Positions 44,321 to 54,638 are shown, counted from the stretch's first letter. The stretch is DNA of 64,000 nucleotides from Andalucia godoyi (GCA_009859145.1 VRVR01000044.1:124001-188000); one strand, 5' to 3'. The notes: generated by a model from the letters alone, not told the origin. Numbers and translations: made by a program.

Positions 44321-46159
44321 CTAGAAGGGCGCAGATGGATAGTACAAAGTCCGAGAGCGGCGTGCCTTAACCGGTTTTCCATCGAGGGGATCTGGGAAAT
44401 GGAAGTCCCCTGATGTCGAAAAGATTCGAGGAATGCGACCCAAAGTGGCGACCGGCTCCCCGCTTTTGATCTGGTTGAGAATCTCGACAGCGTCCAGTAA
44501 TTCTCCTACCGACGGTCGAAACACAGGAAACTGCGGGAACAGAATCTGGCTGTCCGTCTTCCTGACAATCATTTCGTCGAATCCCGGATCGTCAAGGATG
44601 CTGGATACCAGGGAGGGCACTGCTTCCGTTTGCCCATCCAGAAGCCCGGCGCCGCCCATGTATACTGGAGAAGAGTGATCATCGAAGAGCCACGAAGAAC
44701 TAATGAGGGACGCTGTCGAGTCGACTGGCTCTGCTTCGATGGGCATGATTTTGAATCGGTCCGGGGATTCCAGAGGGATCGGAACTTCTGCATCCGATGT
44801 GTCTCCGTCGTCATCGTCATCGTTACGACCACCACGACCGCCAGCGCCATCATCATCCGTTAGCATTGTCGGAAGCTGCGTGGCTCGGATTTGTTTTTCC
44901 TCGGCGAGCAACAGGTGTTTTGCGAACAAGTCTTCCACGAGTTTTTCCTGGCGCTGGATAATCGTGTTTTTTCGCAGCTCTCCGTCTCTGCCATAGTCTG
45001 CATCTTGCGAAGCAGACAAAAAATGCGCATCTGCAAACGCTGATTCGTACAGTGCTGATTCCTTCTGGCTGTTCAGAATCGGCAGTGCGTAGTGGATATC
45101 TGCTGTATTTCCATCGTTTCCCTCTGCGTCCATTCCGTTTTCCAGCTCGGCGTAGGAGGACGGGGCATTCGTGAGCGCGCGGTCCCTGTTCATGTAGTTT
45201 TCACCAACTGTTCGGCATGAGAATGCTTCCAGTCGCATGTATCGCGCTTGATAATCGAGCAGGTCGTCTTTGAAATCACGGAAGACTGGATGGTTGCACA
45301 CATCGTCATTAATTCCGAAAAAGTTCGACTTGTTGGAGAGGATGCGATCTGCAATATCCATGGGCAGGTACTGAATAACGTTGTAGAGATAGTTTGCGAG
45401 TTCCGATCGCCGGGCCTTCATGAATCGCCACCCGTACCGAACGTGGTAGTACAGAACGGGCCGATTCCATTCTTTGGACAACTCGATTGCAATCTGCTTC
45501 CACTGGAGACCATGCTTCAGGATCTTGCGAGCAATGTCGACCAGTTCCGCCATCGACAGCATCTTGTTGGGTCGTCGCGGATCAATCATCGGTCTGACAG
45601 CACTCAGTTTGTGCCAGTATTCAATACACTCCGACAGCGACCGCGTTGCGACATGCACTGAAATCCTGTACATGTCGATCGGTCCGTGCAGGTACATCGC
45701 ATCCAAGAATCGCTCGTGTTCCGCTGGTGAAAATGGACTCAGAGACGTCGCTTCCCCGCGTTCGCTCTGCTCGTCATCCGAGTCGACATCTTCAAACCTC
45801 TTCTCAACATGAGCATCCTTTCTTGCAGATGCCTCTCCGTCTTTTATGCGCTGTTCCTGCTCCCGCTCTTGCCGCCCCTGCTGTTTCTGCTTTTGGTCCA
45901 TTCGCTGTTCGCTGTAGACGAACCCTGCGCACCTCCATGGTTCCTCCTTGGAGCCTCCTGATTCGTGATTCCGTATTACCTGCGCACCGACCAGCTTCAC
46001 CCTTTTTGATACTTCAGCATGATAAGACGGACTCATCGCATCGAGTCGTGCTCGTTTCCTCATCTGAAACGGCTTCTTTTCAGATGGCGACATTGACTTT
46101 TTTGTATTGTCATTTCCTGCCAATGAACGAGAGCGATCATTCATGTTTGACGACCACAT
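44321..46159 (-). CDS. SANT/Myb-type protein 1 of a four-gene cluster
   Basis: 612 residues from the ATG at 46159 (MWSSNMNDRSRS). After a basic and Gln/Glu-rich N-terminus, residues about 135-185 form a SANT/Myb-like repeat (SPFSPAEHERFLDAMYLHGP, then ECIEYWHKLSAVRP) and about 195-245 a second one (MAELVDIARKILKHGLQWKQ, VLYYHVRYGWRFM). The rest is acidic with no clear domain. SANT repeats bind DNA or histone tails, so a nuclear transcription or chromatin role is likely. A GTGAGT donor near 46263 and a CAG near 46118 leave open an alternative spliced N-terminus. Two-repeat layout is shared with the next three genes. Confidence 0.75.
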   Translation of the reverse strand: MWSSNMNDRSRSLAGNDNTKKSMSPSEKKPFQMRKRARLDAMSPSYHAEVSKRVKLVGAQVIRNHESGGSKEEPWRCAGFVYSEQRMDQKQKQQGRQEREQEQRIKDGEASARKDAHVEKRFEDVDSDDEQSERGEATSLSPFSPAEHERFLDAMYLHGPIDMYRISVHVATRSLSECIEYWHKLSAVRPMIDPRRPNKMLSMAELVDIARKILKHGLQWKQIAIELSKEWNRPVLYYHVRYGWRFMKARRSELANYLYNVIQYLPMDIADRILSNKSNFFGINDDVCNHPVFRDFKDDLLDYQARYMRLEAFSCRTVGENYMNRDRALTNAPSSYAELENGMDAEGNDGNTADIHYALPILNSQKESALYESAFADAHFLSASQDADYGRDGELRKNTIIQRQEKLVEDLFAKHLLLAEEKQIRATQLPTMLTDDDGAGGRGGRNDDDDDGDTSDAEVPIPLESPDRFKIMPIEAEPVDSTASLISSSWLFDDHSSPVYMGGAGLLDGQTEAVPSLVSSILDDPGFDEMIVRKTDSQILFPQFPVFRPSVGELLDAVEILNQIKSGEPVATLGRIPRIFSTSGDFHFPDPLDGKPVKARRSRTLYYPSAPF

Positions 46160-46679
46160 GCATAAATTCAAAAAAATAATAAGAAGGATAATTAAAAACA
46201 AAAATCAAAAATCAAAAACAAAAAAGAGAAAATTCAGGGACATTTGAAGTTAAGAAAAATACTCACGTTTCTTTCTCTTTGTGCATTCTGCGCTTTCCGA
46301 AACATACTGTATGAGCAGATTTCCCGGGTGATGCCTAAAAAGGAAATTCTGTGGGCGGGGTGCAGAATGCAGGAGATTTGTTGATGATTTCAAGAAATAC
46401 AACGAAACGGAAGAAATATTTATTTAAATTATAAAACGAATGCAATAACAAACAAAAAAGAAGAGAAGAGAACAGAAGAGATGAGAAGAGAGAAGAACAG
46501 AAGAGAACAGAAGAGAACAGAAGAGAACAGAAAAGTAAGCACATCCATCGCCGATGGCAAAGACGGTGACATCCTATACATTATGAATTACCCAAGATCC
46601 CACAAACAGGAAGAATAAAGTAAAATTAATAATAAAAAAAGAAAAAAAGCTGCTGTTGCAGATGAAAGAAGAGATCGGG
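46160..46679. other. Intergenic with AGAAG-type repeats
   Basis: Between two minus-strand SANT/Myb genes. A purine-rich tandem tract (AGAAGAGAACAG-like units) occupies about 46460-46535. No other gene; holds the promoter of the 44321 gene. Confidence 0.55.
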
Positions 46680-48128
46680 CTACGACGCTTCTGCCAAGTT
46701 TTCAAAAGACCGGGCGGAAACTAGTAGACTTGTGATGTTTGCGGCTCTTTTCGAGGACGCTTCGGCATGTTCAGGTGTGTGGACGGAGAGCCAGGTGTGA
46801 GCGGAATGATCCGAGTCGGTGGAGTCTTCGCATGATGCAACAGTGTCATCCGGGAGTGGACTGTGACCAGCAGACGATCCCGAAGCATGCACTTCTGGGA
46901 GACCGGCTCCGGAGAAGGAAGAAGGATAAGGGTAAGAGTAAGAGAAAGGACTGAGCAAAAGAGGATGCGATGTTCGAAGCAGATTTGAAATGGAGAATCG
47001 TTCCGGATACATTTCCTCTGGACAAGCGTACAACTCGTGGTCACTCGCTGTGAGCGTCGAAAGTGACGCATCTCCAGCGACCGACACCGCCGCTGCAGAC
47101 TTTTCTTCGACATTGACGACAACCTCTGTGGTCTTGGTGCTGATGTGCTCAATTGGTCGCTTCCTGGATTTTCTCTTTCGCTGCCCCGCACCGAGTTGAG
47201 AGTCCGAGTCGGAGGACGACTGGTTCAGCAAAACATATTCGGATCCTGTAGCCAAAAAGTCAGCTTCTGTAATTGCTGTTTCTGAGGTCCGAGATAACAC
47301 TTGGCGAGAATGCACGTTTGCTGCAGCATCAGCATCAGCATCGGCATCAGCATCGGCGGAAGAAGAGGAGCCTGGAGACGGTGAAAGTTCGCTTTGTTCC
47401 GCGGTCTTTGCCTTTTTGTGCTTGCTCTTGGAAAGCAAACCGACGTCTGTCCGAGGCTTCATAGCCAAATTGACCATCCCAAAGACGCACGATGGTGTTG
47501 CAAGGACGCGAATTGCCTGTTCCTTCTCCATCATGGTGACCACTTGGAAGAGCCATGAGCGGACCTCCGTGCGCTGACCGCAAACAAGTTTCCACGAATA
47601 CCTGCACTCATGTACCGAGATCTGCTCTTCGCCGTCCTGCTGCTGCTGTGTGACACCTTTCGTTGCGGTTGCGTTTGTTGTTGCTTGTATGCATGAGCAG
47701 GTATGTTTGGAGACATGGTCCCAGAAGGCTTCGATCCATTCGTTGTGGCCCCTCCGACCGGCCTCCATCTCTGTATACTCCCAGAGCGCGTATTCTTTGC
47801 CTTCCATCACAACGGCAAGCGCCACCCGACGAAGGATATCCGGCCGGAAGTTGCGTGCTTCCATGTCGTCCAGCATCTGAACCCAGCGTGCACAGCATGC
47901 AAACGCAGGTTTAGGCCGGCGACACTGTACTTTGATCTGCTTGCTGACATCTGCCCACACTTTCGCATCCTGGGTCCCCGTACGCTGAACACAGCGGATC
48001 AAAATGTCGTCTTCCTCGGACGTCCAGCAGGATGTGGGGTTAGTGGCAGAAGCCGCTCGTTGCTTCTTCAGCGGCTTTCCAGGTCCTGTCGAGTTTTCAG
48101 TTGGCCACACATAATATAAGTCATCGCA
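46680..48128 (-). CDS. SANT/Myb-type protein 2 of the cluster (5' exon unresolved)
   Basis: The frame codes for about 480 residues. It opens only with a GTG at 48110, and the in-frame sequence just upstream (from 48128) is preceded by ATCAG, a plausible splice acceptor; a GTATGT donor lies about 100 bp further upstream, so a short first exon probably exists but its phase could not be settled. The first Myb/SANT repeat is CWTSEEDDILIRCVQRTGTQ with WADVSKQIKVQCRR and CARWVQMLDDM; a second helix-rich unit follows (ILRRVALAVVMEGKEYALWE). The C-terminal two thirds are Ser/Asp-rich with a DADADAD repeat, as in activation domains. Likely a DNA-binding regulator. Confidence 0.75.
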   Translation of the reverse strand, partial: CDDLYYVWPTENSTGPGKPLKKQRAASATNPTSCWTSEEDDILIRCVQRTGTQDAKVWADVSKQIKVQCRRPKPAFACCARWVQMLDDMEARNFRPDILRRVALAVVMEGKEYALWEYTEMEAGRRGHNEWIEAFWDHVSKHTCSCIQATTNATATKGVTQQQQDGEEQISVHECRYSWKLVCGQRTEVRSWLFQVVTMMEKEQAIRVLATPSCVFGMVNLAMKPRTDVGLLSKSKHKKAKTAEQSELSPSPGSSSSADADADADADAAANVHSRQVLSRTSETAITEADFLATGSEYVLLNQSSSDSDSQLGAGQRKRKSRKRPIEHISTKTTEVVVNVEEKSAAAVSVAGDASLSTLTASDHELYACPEEMYPERFSISNLLRTSHPLLLSPFSYSYPYPSSFSGAGLPEVHASGSSAGHSPLPDDTVASCEDSTDSDHSAHTWLSVHTPEHAEASSKRAANITSLLVSARSFENLAEAS

Positions 48129-48916
48129 CTGATCTCAGCTGCAGAAGCAACAGATAATGCTGGGAGACACCGGGGGAGGTGGGTGTGGGGGAAGAAAGAA
48201 AAAAGAAAAGAAAAGAGAGACATACTTGTTGACGAGTACAATACAGCAGACATCTTCTCCGGCAGTGAAGAAAGGATTAATACTGTTCGACGGAACGCGG
48301 ATACTAGTAATGTGATGAAGACAAAAGGATTTTGTGCAGCTATAAATTCTGCGCAAGAAACGACGATTAAAGAAAAGGGGGGGGGGGGGAGGGGAATGTG
48401 GGAGATGAAAAAAATATGCATAAAACAAAAACAAAAACAGAACAAAACCAAAAAGAAGACGACGACGAAGCAGAAATCGAGGAAGAAAATCGAAAGAGAG
48501 ACAAACGAAATTTCACAATCCGTGGTTTGTTGCTCTCAACGAAACTAACGTCACTGGATCACTTGCTTTTTGCGGGCTTCGGGGGCGCGTTGATGTTGGC
48601 GCAATTATGTGTGGTGGCAATCTGAAAAGTCCGTGACTTTCCTTTTGCGGATTTTTTTTCTCCCTTTCTCAGAATCTCCGACTTGTCAGAGCAGTCAGAG
48701 CAAAATGTGAGATTCTGCAAAAAGTCGTGTCTCCTACCCTGGTAGGGAGTGTGTGATGTGTTTTCTCCTTAAAAATAATGCGCGTGCTATCACTGACGTC
48801 TTTTGTCCAGCTGTTCTCTCTCCTTCTCTTTTCGTCTTTCATCTTGCTCGTTCTTTTTTAAATTTTTTTGTGCAACAACAGAAACGGAGCTACGAAGAGA
48901 AGGACACCGCCGGAAA
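48129..48916. other. Divergent region between two SANT/Myb genes
   Basis: About 790 bp with purine-rich tracts (48190-48225) and a poly-G stretch (48377-48390). It should hold the first exon of the minus-strand SANT/Myb gene and promoters for both. Frames here are low complexity and no independent gene is called. Confidence 0.5.
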
Positions 48917-50242
48917 ATGATGGCTCATCCAAACCCGTCCAAACCCGCTTCGTCTCCATTCTCGCTTTCTCACTCCTTGCTCTCACAGCGGGCATCACCA
49001 ATGCCTATGCTCCAATCACAGTCGTCCCCGAAAACTCCAATTCCATCTCCAAATTCCGCATTTCACCCACTGCACGCCCTCGAGTGCATCTCCAGTTTTG
49101 CAGAATGCACTTCCCTTCCCTGCTACCCAACCTGGGTCGCGTTCTCATCCAACAACAGTATCTGCATTTCACAAACTTCTGATAATTTACAGGCTCCTTC
49201 AAGTCCTCCTAGGCCGGACAACCGCCTGTCTAGCTTGTCGCCGCTCGGTACCGACATATCATGTTCGCCGTCTTCGACCGTTTTGCAGGAAGGCTCCAGG
49301 CGATTCTGGGCCCCGGATGACGACGCAATGCTCGTTGCCCTTGCATCCACCTACGGCGACTCTTCTCCGAAATGGAAAGCCATCGCCAACCAGCTGAATC
49401 GAGGGTTTTCTGCTGCGAGCTGCTTTCAGCGTTTTCACCGAGTGCTGAAAGTCCGCGCCGTGCAGTTCAAACAATTCTCCCAGCGTCAGGAACGACATGT
49501 GCAAGAAATCAGCAGCACAGATGCTGTGCAGCGCAGAGAAGATCGTTCGGCTGTCTGCGATGAACGCCGGGAAGGAACGGATCCAAAAATGGAGGTGTTG
49601 CTGCTGGTAAAAGGGGTGATTGATCACGGACCCAGATGGGCATTCTTTGCTCGAAACTGGTTCTATCCACGAACCGATTCCCAGTGTCATGGAATGTTCC
49701 AGCGTTTCGTGTCGCGCTCTCCGACGAGACGTGACTTCTCAGAGGTTGCTCGCCCGTCCCGTGACCGGAAGGATTTCGAATTTGAAACGCTTCAAAAAAA
49801 CATTCAGCAATGGTGGCGCGTCAAGAATGAAGGAGAGAATACCTATGACCAAGCCGCAGCAGCAGTAGTGGAGGGGACGGCAGCCACCGCGCAGCAGCGG
49901 AGAACGACGAGGCACCGAAGTGCACTGCTGGTACAACCACGGTTTTCAGATGCGGATATCCGACTGCAGATCGATGAGTTCATGGGAAGGTGGAAAGTAG
50001 AGGTGCCGGAATCAAGCGAAAAGGATGTCGGATCAGCTTCACTGGACGACATCCTCAAGGTTGTTCCTGATGCAGTGCCGTACATAAAGGAATTCGAGCA
50101 GCAGAAGAACCTGGAGAAGACTGCGACTGCTATTGACCAACCAGATCGCACTCCACGCAGTCGAAAACGAGTCAGATCTGAAGATGCTCCAGAACGACGG
50201 TTCACCGCAGCTAGTCGGTCTCCGTCTCCCAAAACACCTTGA
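48917..50242 (+). CDS. SANT/Myb-type protein 3 of the cluster
   Basis: 441 residues from the ATG at 48917 (MMAHPNPSKPASS). A Ser/Pro-rich N-terminus precedes two SANT/Myb repeats: RRFWAPDDDAMLVALASTYG, KWKAIANQLNRGFSAASCFQ with RFHRVLK at about 128-190, and KMEVLLLVKGVIDHGPRWAF with DSQCHGMFQRF at about 225-270. Spaced Trp/Phe core residues and the basic recognition helix are kept. A coiled or basic segment and a C-terminal basic stretch (RSRKRVRSEDAPERR, a likely nuclear signal) follow. Probably a DNA-binding transcription factor; closest in layout to its neighbours at 46.7 and 51.6 kb. Confidence 0.78.
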   Translation: MMAHPNPSKPASSPFSLSHSLLSQRASPMPMLQSQSSPKTPIPSPNSAFHPLHALECISSFAECTSLPCYPTWVAFSSNNSICISQTSDNLQAPSSPPRPDNRLSSLSPLGTDISCSPSSTVLQEGSRRFWAPDDDAMLVALASTYGDSSPKWKAIANQLNRGFSAASCFQRFHRVLKVRAVQFKQFSQRQERHVQEISSTDAVQRREDRSAVCDERREGTDPKMEVLLLVKGVIDHGPRWAFFARNWFYPRTDSQCHGMFQRFVSRSPTRRDFSEVARPSRDRKDFEFETLQKNIQQWWRVKNEGENTYDQAAAAVVEGTAATAQQRRTTRHRSALLVQPRFSDADIRLQIDEFMGRWKVEVPESSEKDVGSASLDDILKVVPDAVPYIKEFEQQKNLEKTATAIDQPDRTPRSRKRVRSEDAPERRFTAASRSPSPKTP

Positions 50243-50558
50243 AAAACGCACCGATTCGCTTTTGCTCGCAACAGTGTTTGCTTTGTGACACAGAGTTATG
50301 AAAAGCGTAAGAGCAAGCAAAACGTGGGAATTTCCACGAAAACACCACGCATTTTTTAATTAAATTTACACTACCTGCCATTTCTTTTTCAGTCTCTGCG
50401 CTGGGGTGGACTAGTTCCTCCCCCAGCCCAACAAGAAAGAAAAAGAAAAAGAAAACGAAAAAGAAAGGAGACACACTCATCATTCAAGAGAAGGGGTGGT
50501 GGAAAAGACGTAACAAAAAGCACCAAGTAGTATTCCTCTTTGTGTTTCAAAAGAGTGG
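50243..50558. other. Intergenic, nothing recognised
   Basis: 316 bp with A-rich runs near 50435-50470. No gene or RNA seen. Confidence 0.5.
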
Positions 50559-51098
50559 ATGGAGGAAGAAGAGGGGACCCCTGAGCGGGTGAAGTATTTA
50601 ACGCCAGAGAACGTCGGGGCATTTTTGGAATGTCATGAGACGCTTGATGTTGAGGACGTAGCGGTGACGTTGGAAGAGGAAGGTGTGCAAGACGACATGT
50701 ACGTTTTTGGAGAGGAGGATTTTCAGTACTGCGAAGCCGGGACGGAAGGGTCGAGTTTGCTCAACGTGAGCAGTGAAACCCCAATGCTCACAGGGCATCA
50801 ACAAGACCTGATGATACTGGCCGTTCCGGATGTGCCACGGCACTGTGAAGATCGGTCTCCGCAATCCATCTTGGGAATGGAAGGTCTCACGGTTTGTGAT
50901 CTTTCGACGCGAGTGAATGATCTTGTGACTGTTCTGGTTTGGGAAGCCCAAAGCGTCGCGGAAGTGATGGCACGCGGCTCCGCATTAGGACTCCCTGGCC
51001 CGATTCTTGTCCGATCGATCCGTCTTTTGCGAGCTCTTGCTATGGTCACATCTGCCCCCATCAATTCTCTGCCTGTTTCCCAATCCGGCCATTCTTAG
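50559..51098 (+). CDS. Small acidic hypothetical protein
   Basis: A 179-residue frame with an ATG start (MEEEEGTPERVKYLTPENVG). It is acidic in its first half; the second half has a hydrophobic, helical look (TRVNDLVTVLVWEAQSVAEV, ILVRSIRLLRALAMVTSAP). I recognise no domain. It sits between two SANT/Myb genes in the same orientation. Codon use is compatible with its neighbours, but the frame is short enough that it could be fortuitous. Confidence 0.45.
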   Translation: MEEEEGTPERVKYLTPENVGAFLECHETLDVEDVAVTLEEEGVQDDMYVFGEEDFQYCEAGTEGSSLLNVSSETPMLTGHQQDLMILAVPDVPRHCEDRSPQSILGMEGLTVCDLSTRVNDLVTVLVWEAQSVAEVMARGSALGLPGPILVRSIRLLRALAMVTSAPINSLPVSQSGHS

Positions 51099-51631
51099 GA
51101 TCCATTGCGGAATCTTGTGACACTTTGCCCATACCGGGATTTGTTCACCCTTCTCTTACCCAGAATCGCCTGTCAGTTCATTCAACCAATTTGTTTTTTC
51201 ACCTTTTTTGAATTCCCTGCTTCTCGGGATCTCCGCCTCTTCGATTCTTTTTGCAAGAATCTTTTCTGTTCTAACTTCCATTATAGACAATTCCCGAAAG
51301 CCTGCCAACTCGCACACACATACACACACCCCTTCTCTTCCCCTTTCCTTTTGTGTTTTTTTTTCCCTTCTCCTTTTCATCCCTTTTGTCGTTTCCTCTC
51401 GACTGTCGTCGATCGATCTTGGGATATTATTTGAATCATTGGTATCATTTTATTTTACTTTGGCTTTTTTTAAAAAAAATAATTTCTGGCTGTGTGTGCT
51501 GGATTGGTTGGGACTTGGATTCTTAAGCACCGCTGTTGTGCCCATCATTCCCATCCACTTTCCTTTCTCATTCCCAGCTCCTGTCAATTTTTGTCTATTC
51601 TTTGTCGGAGCCCCGCCGATCCGCCGACGAT
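51099..51631. other. Intergenic, leader of SANT/Myb protein 4
   Basis: 533 bp, T/C-rich, with poly-T/A runs near 51355-51480. Probably 5' leader and promoter of the gene starting at 51632. No other gene. Confidence 0.5.
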
Positions 51632-53148
51632 ATGCCCAATTCTAGCGAACCCAAAACTCAGATTCCGTATTTTCCGTCGCCATTTTCCCGTCTGTCTGTG
51701 ACCCCGTTTCCTTTTACGGCATTTCCATTCCCACGCCCCACTCTTTGGCCAATAACTGCCGCCGACGACTCGTCCATTTCGTCGACGTCATCATCATCAT
51801 CAAATTCTCACTCGCCTGTTTATACCTCGCTTCCTCGCCCTACGCTTCTGATGTCCCGTCCTCCTCCAAGCCTGACTCCAAGCCAAAGTCCAAGCCAAAG
51901 TCCCAATCTCAACCCAAGCTCGACCTCGAGCTCCACGCCAAGTTCCAGCTTAAACCCAAGTTCAGGCTTGCTTCCAAATGCCAACTATGGCGGCATGACT
52001 CACAACTGGCAGCTCTTCAACACACGCCAGCAACGGACCGTCAACAAGTGGTCACCTGTATGTATACTTTTTTGCTCCCTCTTTCTGAATCTGTTTTGTT
52101 TTTTGTTTTATTTGATTTGGTCTCTGAAGCAAAGTCAATCCTAATGACTGACGGCGAATTCCCTGTTTGTTTTTGTTGTTTTATGTTTGTTTAATTTCTC
52201 TTTTTCTTTCTTGTTGTTGTTGTTGTTGTTGTTTTGTTGCGAACTTTTTACGACGTTTAGGAAGATGATGAAAAGTTACTTCTTGCGATTTCCGAACATG
52301 GCTTGCGCTCGTGGACACGTGTGGCGTCTGCAGTGAGCGGCAAGACGGTGACGGCGTGTTATCAGCGATACCATCGGTCGCTACGCTCAGACATTCGAAA
52401 GGGTACGTTTGAGCCCGTCGAGCTGGTGCGACTTGCCGCTGCTGTTGTGCGCCATGGCCAGCGCTGGTGCGAGGTCGCCAAGGAGCTTCCGGGCCGCTGC
52501 GATGCCCAGTGCCGCATGCAATGGAATCGCATTTTGCGTGCTGCGGGATCGAGCGGCGGTGGAGCGACAGCGACGACAACAACCGCGACGGCGACGACGG
52601 TGTATGAGCTTGTTCAACTTGCGAGAATGGCGCGGGATTCTCGGCTGGAGGATCTTGAGAAGCTCGGCGAGGCATGCAAGGACTGCGGGTCATGGATGGA
52701 CGTTCGCATGCAAAGAAGGACAAAAGATACCTTAGGAAAGTTTTACTCTTTGCTGCGGACTGCAGATGCACTGCAGAATCGCTCGGGCAGCTCGGCATGT
52801 GCTGGGCTTTCAGTCTCGCAACTGGATGACTCGCGTGCCGTCGATGTCATGGATGACGCTGATGTTGACGCTGATGTTGACGTGGATGATGAAGACGGTG
52901 AAGACGAAGGACGAGATGAACAAGAGCTGCCGAGAAGTACATGCAGTAGTCGCGGCAGCAGTAGTCATCACCATTATCATCCACGTCCTGTGGGACATGA
53001 TCGACACCACCACGGACAACGCCACAGTGCCCTCATCACAGAAGAAGAAGACGAAGAGGTCGAAAGGGGGGAAAAAGGGAAGAGGCCAAGACAGGCCGCA
53101 GATTCCAAACTGTCGCTTCGATTCCTTATTAATGAGGATGACGAATAG
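51632..53148 (+). CDS. SANT/Myb-type protein 4 of the cluster (two exons)
   Basis: Exon 1 is 51632-52057 and exon 2 is 52261-53148, joined in phase 0, giving 437 residues. The splice junction falls inside the Myb repeat and restores it: RTVNKWSP|EDDEKLLLAI, then SWTRVASAVSGKTVTACYQR with YHRSLR. A second repeat follows (LVRLAAAVVRHGQRWCEVAK, CDAQCRMQWNRIL, about 190-235). The N-terminal 140 residues are Ser/Pro-rich with a repeated SQSPSQSP/NPSS pattern; the C-terminus has Asp-Val-Asp and His-rich tracts and a basic KGKRPRQ motif near the end, a possible nuclear signal. Likely a sequence-specific DNA-binding protein. Confidence 0.85.
52058..52260 (+). other. Intron in SANT/Myb protein 4
   Basis: 203 bp, phase 0, donor GTATGT, acceptor TTTAG, T-rich with a (TTG)n tract before the acceptor. 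It interrupts the first Myb helix between WSP and EDDE, and its removal gives a canonical repeat. Confidence 0.9.
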
Positions 53149-53631
53149 AGAATTATTAGAGACAGAGAATGACTCGACGAGCGATGCTCAAGCTTTCGCC
53201 AATAGCCTATTCCCCGCGCTTTATTTCTTGTTAATTAATCACTAGTTATTGAACCCTCGTCATGCTATCTGTCCTGCCTCTAGAGCCATTGTAATAATTA
53301 TTAAGATACAAAAAAAACCCCAAACACACACACTCGCATGAATTGAATTTGAAGCAGCATTTGCAAAGTACGATGCAGAGGGTGTTGGGTGGCGAACTCA
53401 GTATTACTACTACAAGGAGGGGGAATTCCAGGTCTGCTCATTTCGGCTTTTACTTTTGGCGTTTCTCTCCAACCGACTAGTCTGGATCACCGAGAAAGAG
53501 AAGGCATGTGTATCGGCAGGTTTTTGCTCCTCTGGCCAAAGCGGCACAAGACAGCAGGTCCGTAACGAAGAAGCGAAAGAAAGACCATCATCTTCTACTA
53601 CTACCACCACCACTACTGCTACCGCTGCCAC
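53149..53631. other. Intergenic with CTA/ACC-type repeat
   Basis: 483 bp between SANT/Myb gene 4 and the family-A element, with an ACTACTACC tract near 53597-53620. The 89-codon frame here is low-complexity. No gene called. Confidence 0.5.
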
Positions 53632-54563
53632 TTATTGCGGTATGATGAAGCAATCCAAAGCGCACGCAAACAAACACACTGCCACGCTCCATGCGCATGC
53701 GCATGCGTTTGTTACGGTATCTTGAGCAACTCCGTCACACGATGCCCTATTCGTTTTGCCCCATTGTGATCATGAAATCCCTATAAACACGCCACCGCGT
53801 TTGCATTCTCGCACAGCGACGCTCATTTCTTATTTTTATTGTTATTTTTATTGTCCATGCAACGCACCATGTACGTCACGCCCGCAACGCTGCGCAAGAC
53901 CCATGACATCTCCACCGCCGCCGCCGGAGCGATCCGCAGCATCCACGCCAGCTCCCATCGCATGCACTGCCTCGCAGACGACGAACGCGCCATCATCACC
54001 TGTTTCGTTGCTCGCCACATGGACAGCGCAGCGCCGAAAGCAGCCGCAAAAAGAGCCCGCGGCGAGAGCAGTGAACGTGAAGATGCACCCGTCGACGAGC
54101 CAGAGATCAGCTCTGCGAAGGCGGCTCGGCGCAGCGCGCTGGATCTACAACGCAGGTCTCGTGGCCGTCCGCGAAAGAAACGCGTCTCGCTCAACATCAA
54201 GGCGCTGCGCGCACTGCTTCTCAACAGTGCTTCTGAGACTGTGCAGCAACATCCATGGCTAGCAGCAGCGGTACCATGCGACGATGCGTGACGATGCGCT
54301 GCGCAGAGCAGCGCTACTCGATGAAACGCGCGCAGCTGCGTATCTTTGAAAAGGTGCGCAACCTGTCGGCCGACATGTGTCGATTGTGACGGAGGAGTAC
54401 ACGTCTGAAGCATGCGGCCGTTGCGGGGGAAATCCATCGCAAGTTGTGTGGAAACAAGGTGTGTTTTGTTACCCATCGTGCAAGCACACGCTCGACCGCG
54501 ATTGGAACGGCGCGCGCAACATCTACATCTGTGTTAAGAACGTCTCTCATGCCTTCGGCTCCT
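53632..54563 (+). mobile_element. Decayed IS607/Fanzor element, family A copy 2 (most complete)
   Basis: The left end to about 53890 matches 25471-25725. It opens MYVTPATLRKTHDISTA, the start of an IS607-type TnpA helix-turn-helix, then is deleted into Fanzor/TnpB sequence. In frame 2 (54055-54175) is RAVNVKMHPSTSQRSALRRR with LGAARWIYNAGLVAVRE, the canonical TnpB N-terminus. Frame 1 then carries SLNIKALRALLLNSASETVQ, frame 2 HATMRDDALRRAALLDETRA (the VPYDxRDEAxRD block), and, after a stop and gap, EEYTSEACGRCGG, GVFCYPSCKHTLDRDWNGA, the zinc ribbon with the RuvC-III Asp. At least two frameshifts and loss of the RuvC-I/II region show it is dead. The hairpin-rich right end is missing. It sits about 80 bp beyond the histidine kinase stop. 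Confidence 0.85.
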
Positions 54564-54638
54564 TCTTCTCGGTTACGGACAGAAAATCATTGGATTTGTT
54601 TATCACTAGCATTGATAACATGTAATATTAATAATTGT

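Noticed and set aside
48135-48451. Candidate first exon (MSAVLYSST...) for SANT/Myb protein 2
   Set aside because: The obvious GTATGT donor leaves phase 1 while the downstream acceptor needs phase 0; noted as unresolved rather than annotated.
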